Positions 37,349 to 46,585 of a stretch of 64,000 bases of DNA are shown here, in pieces. The notes under the pieces are model-generated. The model did not search any database. It was not told the DNA's origin and saw nothing but the letters and a program-made list of their open reading frames with translations. Numbering within the stretch: position 1 is the first letter of the stretch; each line of letters begins with the position of its first letter. The DNA is from Bacillus mycoides (GTDB taxonomy: Bacteria > Bacillota > Bacilli > Bacillales > Bacillaceae_G): the NCBI RefSeq assembly GCF_001757995.1, contig NZ_LXLV01000066.1, positions 62,001 through 126,000 of the forward strand. The letters are read 5' to 3'. The position numbers and the translations under genes are program-made.

Positions 37349-37915
37349 ATGCAATCTGAAAATATCTCAAAACATTTTCACACATTACATGTGCAAAGAA
37401 ACCAGTTTCTTCCTAAGCTTCATTCACTTTCACAAGAACAACTATGGTATAGGAAAGAGGACGGAAAATGGTCTATTGGGGAGCACTTTTATCACTTATA
37501 TTTAATTACAAGGATGCTAAAAGTAGCGATTAAATTCTCTTTCACTCTTATCCCCTATGCCAAACTAAGAAGAAACACCCCATTCGCAACTGAAATTCAT
37601 GACATTTATGCCGAATACAAGGAGAAGCATGGCAGAGGAATGAAAGCACCTTGGATTTTAATCCCTTCAAAAAAAGTTTATGATTCTATGAATGTAACAG
37701 AATTAGAAGACTTACTTTCACGTGAAACAGATGAAATAAAAAAACTAGTTCAAAATACAGAAGAAAATATTGCAGGACATATCGTATTTTTAGATCCGAT
37801 TGCTCACTATCCTAACCTTATTCAATCTATTCAACTTTTAGCGATTCATGAGAAGCATCATTTTATGATTATGAAACATAATTATGAAATGATAGATACA
37901 TACCTAAAAATCTAA
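37349..37915 (+). CDS. DinB/DUF664-type four-helix metal protein
   Basis: 188-residue DinB-like protein. Metal ligands of the fold are visible as His in WSIGEHFYHLY and His in AIHEKHHFM, placed on opposite helices as in BshB-related thiol transferases and DinB proteins. GGAGG precedes the ATG. The substrate is unknown. Confidence 0.8.
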   Translation: MQSENISKHFHTLHVQRNQFLPKLHSLSQEQLWYRKEDGKWSIGEHFYHLYLITRMLKVAIKFSFTLIPYAKLRRNTPFATEIHDIYAEYKEKHGRGMKAPWILIPSKKVYDSMNVTELEDLLSRETDEIKKLVQNTEENIAGHIVFLDPIAHYPNLIQSIQLLAIHEKHHFMIMKHNYEMIDTYLKI

Positions 37916-37922
37916 ATACAAA

Positions 37923-37956
37923 AAGGTAAGGTACTTCTAAAAAAGCACCTTACCTT
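37923..37956. terminator. Bidirectional terminator between DinB-like gene and argH
   Basis: AAGGTAAGGT is inverted as ACCTTACCTT, with A- and T-rich flanks. Confidence 0.8.
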
Positions 37957-37972
37957 CTATATCATACATCAT

Positions 37973-39361
37973 TTAACTTCCAACAAACTCTCCGACTAAC
38001 CCCTTCGCCTTCTCCAAAGCTTTTTCAATTTGCTTAAACCCTGTCCCGCCAGCACTGTTACGACGCTTTACAGCTGCATAAGGTGACAGAACCTCATACA
38101 AATCTTCTTCAAATAACGGACTCATTTCTTTATATGTTTCAAGTGGTACATCTAATAAATAAATTCCTTTTTGCGTACAATGAAGAACTAGTTTCCCGAC
38201 AATTTCATGAGCTTGGCGGAACGGCAGTCCCTTGTTTGCTAAATAGTCGGCAATTTCTGTTGCGTTAGAGAAATCTTGCGTCACAGCTTGCCCCATTTTT
38301 TCTTTGTTTACAGTCATCGTTTCTAGCATGCCTGCCATAATATGAAGGCATCCTTCTACTGTTTTTACTGTATCAAACATTCCTTCTTTATCTTCTTGTA
38401 AGTCTTTATTGTAAGCAAGCGGTAATCCTTTCATTACTGTAAGTAAACTGAATAAATTACCGTATACTCTGCCTGTTTTTCCGCGGATGAGCTCCGCCAT
38501 ATCTGGATTTTTCTTCTGCGGCATAATACTGCTTCCCGTTGCGTATTGATCGCTCATTTCAATAAATTGAAACTCTTGGCTACTCCATAAAATAAGTTCT
38601 TCGCAAAAGCGTGATAAATGCATCATGAGCATAGATGAGTTACTTAAAAACTCCAGTATGAAATCACGATCGCTTACCGCATCTAAACTATTTTCATAGA
38701 TTCCGTTAAATCCAAGAAGCTCCGCACTATATTCTCGGTCAATTGGGAATGTTGTACCCGCTAGTGCTCCTGCTCCTAATGGTGAAATGTTAATACGCTT
38801 TAACGAATCTTCATAACGATTCACATCTCGCTCTAACATCCAAAAGTAAGCAAGAATATGATGAGCAAATGAAATCGGCTGTGCACGCTGTAAGTGCGTA
38901 TAGCCGGGCATAATTGTTTCAATGTTATTTTCCGCTTGATGAACAAGAACAGTTTGCAATTGTTTTGTAGCTTTTATAATATGTTCTACTTTTTCTTTTA
39001 AATACAAGTGCATATCTGTCGCCACTTGATCGTTACGGCTTCGGCCTGTATGAAGTTTCCCTCCTACTTCACCGATTTGTTCAATTAACATTTTTTCAAT
39101 ATTTAAGTGAATATCTTCCGCTTCTACCGAGAAATGAAGTTTATTCTCCTTCGCTTCTTCTAATAAATATTGAAGCCCTATCTTGATTTTCTCCGCTTCT
39201 TCTTTCGTAACGATGCCTTGCTTTGCTAGCATCGTTACGTGTGCGATACTCCCTTTTATATCTTGGCTAACCAATTGCTTATCAAAGGAAATAGAAGCTC
39301 CGAATTCTTCTACCCATGCTTCCGCTTCTTCTGTAAAACGTCCGCCCCAAAGTTTGCTCAC
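37973..39361 (-). CDS. argH: Argininosuccinate lyase
   Basis: Cleaves argininosuccinate to arginine and fumarate, last step of arginine synthesis. 462 residues. Fumarase-superfamily motifs: GGRFTE start, [27 protein letters not shown] with the catalytic His, and the flexible signature loop [12 protein letters not shown] with the catalytic Ser. Starts at GTG overlapping the argG stop (GTGA). Confidence 0.96.
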   Translation of the reverse strand: MSKLWGGRFTEEAEAWVEEFGASISFDKQLVSQDIKGSIAHVTMLAKQGIVTKEEAEKIKIGLQYLLEEAKENKLHFSVEAEDIHLNIEKMLIEQIGEVGGKLHTGRSRNDQVATDMHLYLKEKVEHIIKATKQLQTVLVHQAENNIETIMPGYTHLQRAQPISFAHHILAYFWMLERDVNRYEDSLKRINISPLGAGALAGTTFPIDREYSAELLGFNGIYENSLDAVSDRDFILEFLSNSSMLMMHLSRFCEELILWSSQEFQFIEMSDQYATGSSIMPQKKNPDMAELIRGKTGRVYGNLFSLLTVMKGLPLAYNKDLQEDKEGMFDTVKTVEGCLHIMAGMLETMTVNKEKMGQAVTQDFSNATEIADYLANKGLPFRQAHEIVGKLVLHCTQKGIYLLDVPLETYKEMSPLFEEDLYEVLSPYAAVKRRNSAGGTGFKQIEKALEKAKGLVGEFVGS

Positions 39362-40563
39362 GCTTCCACCTTCTTTTGATTCACTTGGCTGTATACTTTT
39401 GTAGGTAAACCGAATAATGAAATGAATCCGACTGCTGCATCATGATTAAATTCATCCTGGGCAGTATACGTTGCAAGTTTTTCATCATATAAAGAGTACT
39501 CAGATTTACGTCCTTCTACAATCGCATGACCTTTAAATAATTTCACACGCACTGTACCTGTTACATTTTTTTGCGTTTCTTGTAAGAAAGCATTGAGTGC
39601 TTGTTTTAAAGGTGAGAACCATAAACCGTTATAAATTAACTCTGTTAGTTTTTGCTCAATCATCGGTTTGAAATGAGCGACCTCTTTCACAAGTGTTAAA
39701 TCTTCAAGTTCTTTATGCGCTGTTATTAATGTCATTGCCGCTGGGCATTCGTACACTTCACGAGATTTAATACCGACAAGGCGATTTTCTACATGATCGA
39801 TACGTCCAACGCCATGTTTTCCAGCAAGTGCATTTAACGTTTTAATTAATTCTGAAATTGAATATGCAGCGCCGTTTAAAGTCGTCGGTACTCCTGCTTC
39901 AAATCCGATTTCTACAAACTCTGGTTTATTCGGTGTATCTTCTAATGCCAATGTCATCTCGTATGCTTCTTCTGGCGGCGCTGCCCATGGATCTTCTAGA
40001 ATTCCACATTCGTTGCTGCGTCCCCATAAGTTTTGATCGATTGAAAACGGGCTATCTAAATTAATTGGAATCGGTATATCATTTTCTTTTGCATATGCAA
40101 TTTCTTCTTCACGTGACCATTTCCATTCACGTACAGGCGCAATAACTTCTAAATATGGATTCAACGCTTGAATAGAAACTTCAAAACGAACTTGATCATT
40201 CCCTTTCCCTGTACATCCATGTGCAACTGCACTTGCGCCTTCCTGCTCTGCAATTTCCACTAATTTTTTCGCAATAAGCGGACGAGATAATGCAGAGACA
40301 AGAGGGTATTTCCCTTCGTATAACGTGTGTGCTTGCATCGCCATCAATGCATATTCATTTGCAAATTCTTCTTGAACATCAATCATATATGATTTAATTG
40401 CACCTACTGAAAGTGCCTTTTCTTTTACAAATGCTAAGTCTTTACCTTCCCCTAAGTCTAAACAAAGCGCGATAATATCATAATTCTTCTCTTGTAACCA
40501 TTTAATTGCAACGGAAGTATCAAGACCTCCGGAATATGCTAATACAACTTTTTTCTTCTCCAT
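39358..40563 (-). CDS. argG: Argininosuccinate synthase
   Basis: ATP-dependent condensation of citrulline and aspartate. 401 residues from the ATG with GGGGGATG before it. P-loop [15 protein letters not shown] (about 9-23), the citrulline/aspartate sites around [14 protein letters not shown] and [13 protein letters not shown]. First gene of argGH. An ARG-box-like dyad lies between the promoter and the start codon. Confidence 0.96.
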   Translation of the reverse strand: MEKKKVVLAYSGGLDTSVAIKWLQEKNYDIIALCLDLGEGKDLAFVKEKALSVGAIKSYMIDVQEEFANEYALMAMQAHTLYEGKYPLVSALSRPLIAKKLVEIAEQEGASAVAHGCTGKGNDQVRFEVSIQALNPYLEVIAPVREWKWSREEEIAYAKENDIPIPINLDSPFSIDQNLWGRSNECGILEDPWAAPPEEAYEMTLALEDTPNKPEFVEIGFEAGVPTTLNGAAYSISELIKTLNALAGKHGVGRIDHVENRLVGIKSREVYECPAAMTLITAHKELEDLTLVKEVAHFKPMIEQKLTELIYNGLWFSPLKQALNAFLQETQKNVTGTVRVKLFKGHAIVEGRKSEYSLYDEKLATYTAQDEFNHDAAVGFISLFGLPTKVYSQVNQKKVEA

Positions 40564-40578
40564 TTTGCATCCCCCTAA

Positions 40579-40592
40579 AGAATAAATATTCA
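40579..40592. promoter_or_regulatory. ARG box (ArgR/AhrC operator) upstream of argG
   Basis: On the minus strand TGAATATTTATTCT matches TGAAT-WWWW-ATTCA at 13 of 14 positions. A second half-site, TGAATTATTATA, lies next to it upstream, the paired arrangement used by ArgR hexamers. Confidence 0.6.
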
Positions 40593-40613
40593 TTTTCTTT
40601 TATAATAATTCAT

Positions 40614-40642
40614 ACTTTAACACCTTTTAAAAAATGTATCAA
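40614..40642 (-). promoter_or_regulatory. argGH promoter
   Basis: On the minus strand TTGATA, 17-base spacer, TAAAGT. It lies directly upstream of the ARG boxes. Confidence 0.55.
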
Positions 40643-40729
40643 GGGTCATTTTCAATTTTTTTCAAACAATTCCGTCGAACTTCTTTCTGTTTTTATGTAC
40701 AATATAAGCAGGAAAACGGGGGTGAACTT

Positions 40730-41047
40730 ATGGAAAAGTATTTCTTATACGATGAACATCTAGGAATTGAAATTCCACATTTACAAGAAGACTGGGAAGA
40801 TATCCCCGAAAAAATGCAGCAAGCTATTTTATTAAAATGGGAGCAAGTTCGCGGAAAAATACCTGATCGTATACAAGAGCTTGAACGTCATATTAATCAA
40901 AAACAACATTGTTTAAATAACGAAGAGAATTTTGAAATTTCCTGTAGGCTTAATTCTGAGATTGCTGATCTTGCTTCAATTATTAACGATCTTTGGCTTT
41001 GGTATCGTCTAACCCAAAACGTATCTGAGGGAAAAGCACACCAATGA
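40730..41047 (+). CDS. Uncharacterised protein (105 aa)
   Basis: Starts MEKYFLYDEHLGIEIPHLQE behind GGGGGTG. The body is helical and probably coiled (QAILLKWEQVRGKIPDRIQE, then ELERHINQKQHCLNNEENFE), ending SIINDLWLWYRLTQNV. No membrane segment. Divergent from argG and closed by a shared terminator. Unrecognised. Confidence 0.7.
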   Translation: MEKYFLYDEHLGIEIPHLQEDWEDIPEKMQQAILLKWEQVRGKIPDRIQELERHINQKQHCLNNEENFEISCRLNSEIADLASIINDLWLWYRLTQNVSEGKAHQ

Positions 41048-41087
41048 AAAAAGCATGCCCCTCGAGTACTTTGGGTCATGCTTTTTT
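41047..41087. terminator. Bidirectional terminator
   Basis: AAAAAAGCATG-CCC pairs with GGG-t-CATGCTTTTTT. Serves the 105-aa gene and the converging zinc-ribbon gene. Confidence 0.83.
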
Positions 41088-41270
41088 GTCGTAACAAGCT
41101 TTGCAATATATTTCTTGCGCCGTTTTTGCTAAACATACATCAAACGGGCCTACTAATATACTTCTTTCTTTCGGCAACTTCACAAAAGCAACTAGCTCTT
41201 CTTCATATTCAATCTTTTTCTGACATAAAACGCATTTTAATTCTTTTCTTTTAAACATGTCTTTTAGCAT
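41076..41270 (-). CDS. Small zinc-ribbon protein (64 aa)
   Basis: Two CxxC knuckles (CVLC about residues 14-17 and CKAC about 57-60) frame a short beta-rich core, as in treble-clef or zinc-ribbon proteins. It starts MLKDMFKRKELKC. The purine-rich ribosome site is GGAGGATGGAGAT. Unknown function; some databases mislabel similar proteins as transporter parts, and nothing here supports that. Confidence 0.68.
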   Translation of the reverse strand: MLKDMFKRKELKCVLCQKKIEYEEELVAFVKLPKERSILVGPFDVCLAKTAQEIYCKACYDKKA

Positions 41271-41394
41271 ATCTCCATCCTCCCTTTCATCTATCTATAT
41301 TAATATAATCTCATAACAATTATAATCTGTAAAAAAATGACACATCACAAAGTAAGGGATTCATATACTATGTACAAAAGGAGGCCTCAAAATT

Positions 41395-41493
41395 ATGCGT
41401 GCTTTCATTATTATCGCTCTAACATTTTTAAGTGTGATTAGCTGGGATGCATTTTTTAAAGATAAAAGTGACGAAAACAATACAACTAAATGA
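41395..41493 (+). CDS. Single-span small membrane protein (32 aa)
   Basis: MRAFIIIALTFLSVISWDAF followed by a charged tail KDKSDENNTTK. Perfect AAAGGAGG site ahead of the ATG. It has the same shape as the 43-residue protein at 3292 (MR, hydrophobic helix, SWD, charged tail), which suggests a small family. Confidence 0.6.
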   Translation: MRAFIIIALTFLSVISWDAFFKDKSDENNTTK

Positions 41494-41652
41494 AAACTCT
41501 TCTTTTCTTACTTATTGGACAAACTTCTAAAAACTACCCAATCCTGCAAAATAACTTAGGCTTTTCTACAAAAATATTTAAACATAACATTTTTTGTAGA
41601 TTCCCTCCGGTTATTGTCGGTTTCCATCCGCATACATTTTTTGAAAGTATGA

Positions 41653-41658
41653 TATAAT
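41653..41658 (+). promoter_or_regulatory. Extended -10 element upstream of the YitT leader
   Basis: TGATATAAT: TATAAT preceded by TG at the extended -10 position. The -35 is weak. Transcription from here would start the multi-uORF leader around 41665. Confidence 0.5.
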
Positions 41659-41691
41659 AATATAAATCTTGAAGGAAGGGATTTTGATATC

Positions 41692-41742
41692 ATGATCGCT
41701 CGAAGGAGCATGTGGCATCGTATTGACGAATCATACACGTAG
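41692..41742 (+). CDS. Leader peptide uORF1
   Basis: Sixteen residues, MIARRSMWHRIDESYT, ending in TAG. GAAGGAAGGG lies upstream. Ten of sixteen residues match uORF2, and both use the rare tandem Arg codons CGA-AGG at positions 4-5. A hairpin starts at the base after the stop. Confidence 0.5.
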   Translation: MIARRSMWHRIDESYT

Positions 41743-41800
41743 CGTATTTTTCAGCTCAGATACTTTAGTCTAGCGAAAAAAATACGAGAGTGGGGAAATT

Positions 41801-41851
41801 ATGATTGCCCGAAGGATAATTTGGCAAAAAAAAGACTCTTCTTACACATAG
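41801..41851 (+). CDS. Leader peptide uORF2
   Basis: MIARRIIWQKKDSSYT, TAG stop, followed at once by GCG and stem 2. A weak GTGGGG ribosome site lies five bases before ATG, directly 3' of stem 1. A clear duplicate of uORF1. Confidence 0.5.
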   Translation: MIARRIIWQKKDSSYT

Positions 41852-41912
41852 CGTTTTGTTTAGGACTTAATTGTTACTAGCTAAACAAAACAAAGAAGAG
41901 CAGGATTGCTAA

Positions 41913-41942
41913 ATGAAGAATTCTACTCCACGTTTTGTTTAG
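41913..41942 (+). CDS. Leader peptide uORF3
   Basis: Nine residues, MKNSTPRFV, with AGCAGGA upstream. Its TAG is the end of the second GTTTTGTTTAG arm, so a terminating ribosome would hold that arm single-stranded. Confidence 0.38.
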   Translation: MKNSTPRFV

Positions 41943-41983
41943 TCGCTTTAAGACTTAAACTAAAACGAAGGTAGGGAGAATTG

Positions 41984-42025
41984 ATGGACGAGAGGATTAT
42001 TCGTTATTTCTTCAGCGACATATAG
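41984..42025 (+). CDS. Leader peptide uORF4
   Basis: Thirteen residues, MDERIIRYFFSDI, TAG stop, GGGAG just upstream. Arm 1 of the final hairpin begins at the next base. This is the uORF best placed to control the YitT start. Confidence 0.45.
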   Translation: MDERIIRYFFSDI

Positions 42026-42124
42026 CGTAGTTAGTTTTACGTAAACTAACTGAAAGCTACATGTGAGCTCGTAGTTAGTTTACAACACCAAAAGGACTAC
42101 TAACTACGGAAAGAAGGAATAACG

Positions 42125-42787
42125 ATGAGGAACATCCAAAGTCGACAAATTATTAAAGAAGTTTTTATGGTTTTAATCGGTTCATTTATTTTAGCAGCAG
42201 CGCTATATCACATTCACTTCCAAAACCACTTAACAGAAGGTGGCTTTGTAGGTATTGCACTATTTATCCAAAATTTTTATGATATTTCACCATCTATTTC
42301 AACTGTAGTAATGGATATCCCTATTATTTTACTATGTGCTTCATTTTTAGGTAGAAAAATGGTTGGCTATTCATTCTTAGGTTCACTTTCATTCGGAGTA
42401 TTTTATTCCCTTATGGAAAATTATTCTCCTTTTACGGTAGATTTATCAAATAATTTATTTGTAGCTGCAGTAGTTGGTGGTGCGTTAGCTGGTATTGGAC
42501 TCGGTTTTATATTGCGATTTGGCGGTGCAACCGGTGGAGACGATATTTTAACAATTATATTAAGTAAACGAACTCGGTTTACAATTGGGCAAATTTTCTT
42601 CGTCTTTGACGCGATTGTTCTTGCGCTTTCATTATATTATTTAAATTGGACAGAAATTGCTTTTACTATTCTTTCGATTGCCGTACAGGCAAAAACATTG
42701 GATTTAATTTACTATCCAAAAACAGAAAAGAAAGCAGCAAAGCAACCAGTATCTATTCCAATGTCCAAAAAACATGCGACAAACTAA
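42125..42787 (+). CDS. YitT family membrane protein
   Basis: 220 residues, five to six membrane helices (about 12-32, 50-72, 78-98, 108-130, 150-170, 175-193) with the family motif GGFVGIALFIQN and the conserved FGGATGGDDIL. It lacks the C-terminal DUF2179 domain of full YitT proteins and ends in a basic tail. Transport substrate unknown. The ribosome site GAAGGA is next to the last leader hairpin, so translation is likely gated by the upstream peptide array. Confidence 0.82.
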   Translation: MRNIQSRQIIKEVFMVLIGSFILAAALYHIHFQNHLTEGGFVGIALFIQNFYDISPSISTVVMDIPIILLCASFLGRKMVGYSFLGSLSFGVFYSLMENYSPFTVDLSNNLFVAAVVGGALAGIGLGFILRFGGATGGDDILTIILSKRTRFTIGQIFFVFDAIVLALSLYYLNWTEIAFTILSIAVQAKTLDLIYYPKTEKKAAKQPVSIPMSKKHATN

Positions 42788-42818
42788 AAAGCGAAAGGCT
42801 TCGGCCTCTCGCTTTTTT
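42786..42818. terminator. Bidirectional terminator between the YitT and EcsC genes
   Basis: AAAAAGCGA-a-AGGC pairs with GCCT-c-TCGCTTTTT around a TTCG tetraloop. Confidence 0.87.
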
Positions 42819-43652
42819 TCATGCTCTCTTTTCTTTTTCTAATATGTAGCGTACTTGATAAAACTTATTTGCAAATTCAGTAACATTCCTCGTTAAGCGA
42901 TAGTTCACTGTAGAGCCAATTGCCATTCCAAGTACAGGAATGCCTTGGAATAATTTACGACGAAGAGCATAAATCGAAAATGTCTTCAAAATTTGTTTTA
43001 ACACAACCTCAGTAGAAGCTGGCTTTAACACCTCTTCGTCTCCTTCATAAAAGAATGAATCTTCTTGCTCAAGTTCTCTCAGTAAATTGTACCATGCATA
43101 TTGCTGAAGTCTCGCCGGTAGTAATGCTGCATGAAATACCTTTAACGCAAGCATCATTTCATACGGCTTGTTCACATCATGTCCAAATGATGTCGCAATA
43201 AGTTGTACAGCCTTCACATTTAATGCAATCATAACCGGAAAATCAGCCGTTAATAATAATAGACCGCCAGCACCTGTTGCTCCGCCTTGTACGAATGAAT
43301 ATAGACGATGACGTGCTGTTTGCTGCTCTGCTATGTATGTTAATTGATCAATAGATAACGCCTTCAAATCTTCAAGTTGCTCAATTGATTCATTAAATAA
43401 TCTCGACGTTCCTAAAATACGATTACGTGCATCTAACTGTGATTGTGAACTTTGAATAAGTGCATGCAAATGAAAGAGCCATCCATCTGCTTTCGTAAAA
43501 AAGTCTTTTCGTTTTTTCTCAGGTAGTTTTGCAACTGTAGTATGCAACCACTTATCAAACATCTTTTGAAAATCGGTCGCTTCTTGCTCTACTAATTGCC
43601 CTTCCCACTCTTTTATATTTTCTAAAATGGCTTGTTCTCGCTTCGATCGCAT
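42819..43652 (-). CDS. EcsC family protein
   Basis: 277-residue protein of the EcsC family (homolog of the third gene of B. subtilis ecsABC, but here without an ABC transporter). A glycine-rich hydrophobic section RLYSFVQGGATGAGGLLLLT followed by DFPVMIALNVKAVQLIA is typical, and a second one is VLGMAIGSTVNYRL. ATG chosen with GAGGTGG eight bases upstream rather than an earlier GTG. Function unclear. Confidence 0.82.
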   Translation of the reverse strand: MRSKREQAILENIKEWEGQLVEQEATDFQKMFDKWLHTTVAKLPEKKRKDFFTKADGWLFHLHALIQSSQSQLDARNRILGTSRLFNESIEQLEDLKALSIDQLTYIAEQQTARHRLYSFVQGGATGAGGLLLLTADFPVMIALNVKAVQLIATSFGHDVNKPYEMMLALKVFHAALLPARLQQYAWYNLLRELEQEDSFFYEGDEEVLKPASTEVVLKQILKTFSIYALRRKLFQGIPVLGMAIGSTVNYRLTRNVTEFANKFYQVRYILEKEKRA

Positions 43653-43702
43653 CGCAACAACCACCTCGTTCGATTTTTTTCTATTGTATCATATTTGCAA
43701 AT

Positions 43703-43870
43703 ATGCTTGTACATCGCGTGTTCTTTATTTACAGCCTAAGTCGCTATGAAATGGAAATGCTGAATATAAAAGCTGAACAAACAGCCTCATATGCAAAATG
43801 GATTCCCCTCACTGCATTCATTCAAAAGGAAAAAATACTATATCCAGATCGAATTTTAAAATATATATAA
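43703..43870 (+). CDS. Possible short gene or gene remnant (55 aa)
   Basis: Open frame beginning MLVHRVFFIYSLSRYEMEML and ending KWIPLTAFIQ...DRILKYI. Its composition looks protein-like, but no ribosome site precedes the ATG. It may be the tail of a lost gene. The ackA terminator follows directly. Confidence 0.3.
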   Translation: MLVHRVFFIYSLSRYEMEMLNIKAEQTASYAKWIPLTAFIQKEKILYPDRILKYI

Positions 43871-43874
43871 AAGA

Positions 43875-43908
43875 AAAAAGACGAAATCCTTTAGGATCTC
43901 GTCTTTTT
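43875..43908 (-). terminator. ackA terminator
   Basis: AAAAAGACGA with TCGTCTTTTT, inner ATCC/GGAT stem. Confidence 0.85.
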
Positions 43909-43918
43909 CATGCATATA

Positions 43919-45112
43919 TTAACCAATATCTCCAAGACGTAATACGTCACGAGCAATCATAACTTCTTCGTCAGTTGGAATTACGATAATTTTTACTGGA
44001 GAGTGTGGGAAGCTGATGAATGCTTCTTCACCGAATACGTTATTGCGTTTTACGTCGAAGTATACGCCCATGTACTCAAGGCCTTCTAATACGCGCTCAC
44101 GAATAATCGCACTGTTTTCACCTACACCAGCTGTAAAGATGATAGCGTCAACGCCTTTCATACGAGCTGTGTAAGAACCGATGTATTTATGGATACGGCT
44201 TACGAACACGTCAAGTGCTACTTTCGCACGGTGGTCGCCTTCTTCTTCTTTCGCAATGATGTCACGTAGGTCACTAGAGTAACCAGTAAGACCTAACATA
44301 CCACTCTTCTTGTTTAATACGCTAACTACTTCTTCTACAGTTTGGCCTGTTTTTTCCATGATGTATGGAATTAACGCAGGGTCAATGTTACCAGAACGTG
44401 TACCCATTGTTACACCAGCAAGTGGAGTGAAGCCCATAGAAGTATCGATAGACTTACCGCCTTCTACTGCTGCGATACTTGCACCGTTACCTAAGTGACA
44501 AGAAAGTAGGCTTAAGCTTTCAAGTGGACGACCTAATAATTCAGCCGCACGCTCTGTTACGTATTTATGAGAAGTTCCGTGGAAACCGTATTTACGGATG
44601 CCAAATTTCTCATAGTATTCATATGGTAAGCTGTATAGGAATGCAGATTCCGGCATTGTTTGGTGGAATGCTGTATCGAATACTGCTACTGCTGGTACGT
44701 TTGGTAGTACTTCTTGGAATGCTTTAATACCAACAAGGTTTGCTGGGTTGTGAAGTGGTGCTAAATCGCTTAATTCTTCGATATCAGCTAATACTTCATC
44801 ATCAATTAAAACAGAATCAGCAAATTTTTCGCCGCCGTGTACAACACGGTGACCGATACCGCCAATCTCATCAAGAGATTTTACGATTCCGTTTTCAGTT
44901 AATTTCTTAAGAAGCATGTTAACTGCTACTGCATGATCTGGGATGTTTGTAATTTCTTTTTGTTTTTCGCCATCTACAGTAATAGTGAAGATACTATCTT
45001 CTAAACCGATACGTTCTACTAAACCTTTTGTTAATACTGTTTCACTTGGCATTTCAAATAATTGGAACTTTAAGGAAGAGCTTCCTGCGTTAATCGCGAT
45101 GATTTTTGACAT
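43919..45112 (-). CDS. ackA: Acetate kinase
   Basis: Converts acetyl phosphate and ADP to acetate and ATP in overflow metabolism. 397 residues. Motifs: [33 protein letters not shown], the catalytic loop [12 protein letters not shown], and [25 protein letters not shown] precedes the ATG. A cre-like dyad about 90 bases upstream fits the known CcpA control of ackA. Confidence 0.96.
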   Translation of the reverse strand: MSKIIAINAGSSSLKFQLFEMPSETVLTKGLVERIGLEDSIFTITVDGEKQKEITNIPDHAVAVNMLLKKLTENGIVKSLDEIGGIGHRVVHGGEKFADSVLIDDEVLADIEELSDLAPLHNPANLVGIKAFQEVLPNVPAVAVFDTAFHQTMPESAFLYSLPYEYYEKFGIRKYGFHGTSHKYVTERAAELLGRPLESLSLLSCHLGNGASIAAVEGGKSIDTSMGFTPLAGVTMGTRSGNIDPALIPYIMEKTGQTVEEVVSVLNKKSGMLGLTGYSSDLRDIIAKEEEGDHRAKVALDVFVSRIHKYIGSYTARMKGVDAIIFTAGVGENSAIIRERVLEGLEYMGVYFDVKRNNVFGEEAFISFPHSPVKIIVIPTDEEVMIARDVLRLGDIG

Positions 45113-45196
45113 CTAGTCTTTCGCCCCTTTTTCTCTTGGTAGTTGTGTGGATCATTCCACAAACCGCTCGATTTTATCTAATTAAATTCACTCATA

Positions 45197-45211
45197 ATGA
45201 AAACGTTTCAT
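45197..45211. promoter_or_regulatory. cre-like dyad upstream of ackA
   Basis: ATGAAAACGTTTCAT: TGAAAACGTTT matches the cre left half and centre, but the right half is one base short of the consensus. CcpA activates ackA in B. subtilis, so the location is sensible. Confidence 0.45.
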
Positions 45212-45411
45212 CATTAATAAATTTTATACTCACGATTTTAATTTAAACATCGTCCGACATATATTTCAAGTGAAAAAATTGTAACACCAAGAAAAAAAAT
45301 ATATTACAGATTTCAAAAAAATTCAGTTAAATCTTGTATATATTAAAAAATATGACAAATCCTATACAACTGTACTACATGAATTACTAACCCTGTTACA
45401 TATATATCGTA

Positions 45412-46398
45412 TTATTTATGTGTTGCAAACCAAGTGTTCAATTGATCCATAATGTTCTCCATAGCCTTCATGTTAGAGAATTTAGGTAATTCCACTAGTA
45501 GTGCCTGTTTCGGCATTGTTACATCTTGGCCTTTCTTTTGAAGAACAAATATACTTTTTGCATTTTTCTCGTTTTTAAACATGGAAACAGGTAGTTGTAA
45601 CAATCCTTGAATAAAGCATGTTTCTTTAATAAATGCATGTAGTTTTGGCGCTTGATCACTTTCAAAAATAAAGTTTGGTACTAAGAAGAATAAGTACCCG
45701 CCTTCTTTCGTATGTTTCACACTTTGTTCAATAAATAAGTGATGCGCATATGACATTCCTTCATCTGCTTTTAACGTATATTCACTTGCACCGATTTCGT
45801 TTGGATAGTAACCAATCGGTAAATCTGAAACGACTGCATCAACTGGATCAATATAAAGTGGTGCTAGTCCATCTTGATGGAAGAATTCGATTGCATGCTT
45901 TTGTAAATTCGCATTTACTAAAGCAAGTTTAATTAGCACTTCATCCACTTCTACACCAAATCCACTCATTGCTAGTTCTTCTTTAGCGCTATTAAACACT
46001 GTAGTCATTAAGTTACCTGTTCCAATTGCAGGGTCTAAAACAGTAATTTCTTTTTGACCTTGCATAAATTTATGGAATAAGTAGCTCATGAACATTCCAA
46101 CTGCATCTGGCGTCATTTCATGATTCGCTTGCACGCCTTCTTTCATTCCTTTTAAAATGGCTAGCTGAAATGCTTTACGAATTTCTTCCCCTTTATATGT
46201 TTCTTCATTAAACGTACTATATTCACGATTCAACCTTTCAATTGTTGATTCGGATAATTCCTCTTGTAAAATCGCTCCCTCAAACAAGTTATCACCTGTT
46301 TCTACAAGCGCCTCTAAATATGTTACATCTAATTCTTTACGTAAAACTACCGTAGAAGAATCAAAAATAGAAAATAATGTTTCTACTGCCTGACTCAC
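45412..46398 (-). CDS. ytxK: YtxK class I methyltransferase
   Basis: 328-residue protein. An N-terminal helical part (1 to about 95) precedes an N6-adenine-type SAM methyltransferase domain with motif I LDPAIGTGNLMTTV. The catalytic NPPY-like motif reads DLPIGYYP, a departure from the N/D-PP-Y/F consensus of active DNA methyltransferases. Starts at GTG (VSQAVETLF) with AAGGAGG seven bases upstream; the ATG two codons before is too close to that site. Sits between ackA and tpx as in B. subtilis. Confidence 0.85.
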   Translation of the reverse strand: MSQAVETLFSIFDSSTVVLRKELDVTYLEALVETGDNLFEGAILQEELSESTIERLNREYSTFNEETYKGEEIRKAFQLAILKGMKEGVQANHEMTPDAVGMFMSYLFHKFMQGQKEITVLDPAIGTGNLMTTVFNSAKEELAMSGFGVEVDEVLIKLALVNANLQKHAIEFFHQDGLAPLYIDPVDAVVSDLPIGYYPNEIGASEYTLKADEGMSYAHHLFIEQSVKHTKEGGYLFFLVPNFIFESDQAPKLHAFIKETCFIQGLLQLPVSMFKNEKNAKSIFVLQKKGQDVTMPKQALLVELPKFSNMKAMENIMDQLNTWFATHK

Positions 46399-46470
46399 GT
46401 ACATTCCTCCTTCTCTCTTTTACACATAACTTATATCATACCACAAAGTGATTTTTTCCAAAAAGAAAAA

Positions 46471-46585
46471 GCGACCTCTTGTAAAGAGCTCCCCTTCAAG
46501 TTGTTTATGATGTAACGTCTTTTCTCATATATTAGTACCATTGTGCAGCAATATATGAGAAAAAACGACCTCTTTATAAGAGGTC
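46471..46585 (-). terminator. Duplicated terminators after tpx with an internal dyad
   Basis: The proximal terminator is GACCTCTT/AAGAGGTC (46567-46585) followed by T6 on the minus strand. A second, similar hairpin lies at about 46471-46490 (CGACCTCTTGTAAAGAG), also followed by Ts. Between them TTCTCATATATT (46522-46533) is perfectly inverted as AATATATGAGAA (46550-46561). Confidence 0.65.

Larger units (their letters stand above)
41743..42108 (+). promoter_or_regulatory. Hairpin array alternating with leader peptides
   Basis: Stem 1: CGTATTTTT (41743) with AAAAATACG (41778), inner GCT-AGA/TCTAGC. Stem 2: GTTTTGTTTAG (41853) with CTAAACAAAAC (41881). The same GTTTTGTTTAG recurs at 41932, can compete for 41881, and can also pair imperfectly with the arm ending at 41967. 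Stem 3: CGTAGTTAGTTT (42026) with AAACTAACT (42043); its duplicate CGTAGTTAGTTTAC (42070) pairs with GTAAACTAAC (42041) or with ACTAACTACG (42099). These give 1:2 plus 3:4 versus 2:3 alternatives. Confidence 0.6.
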
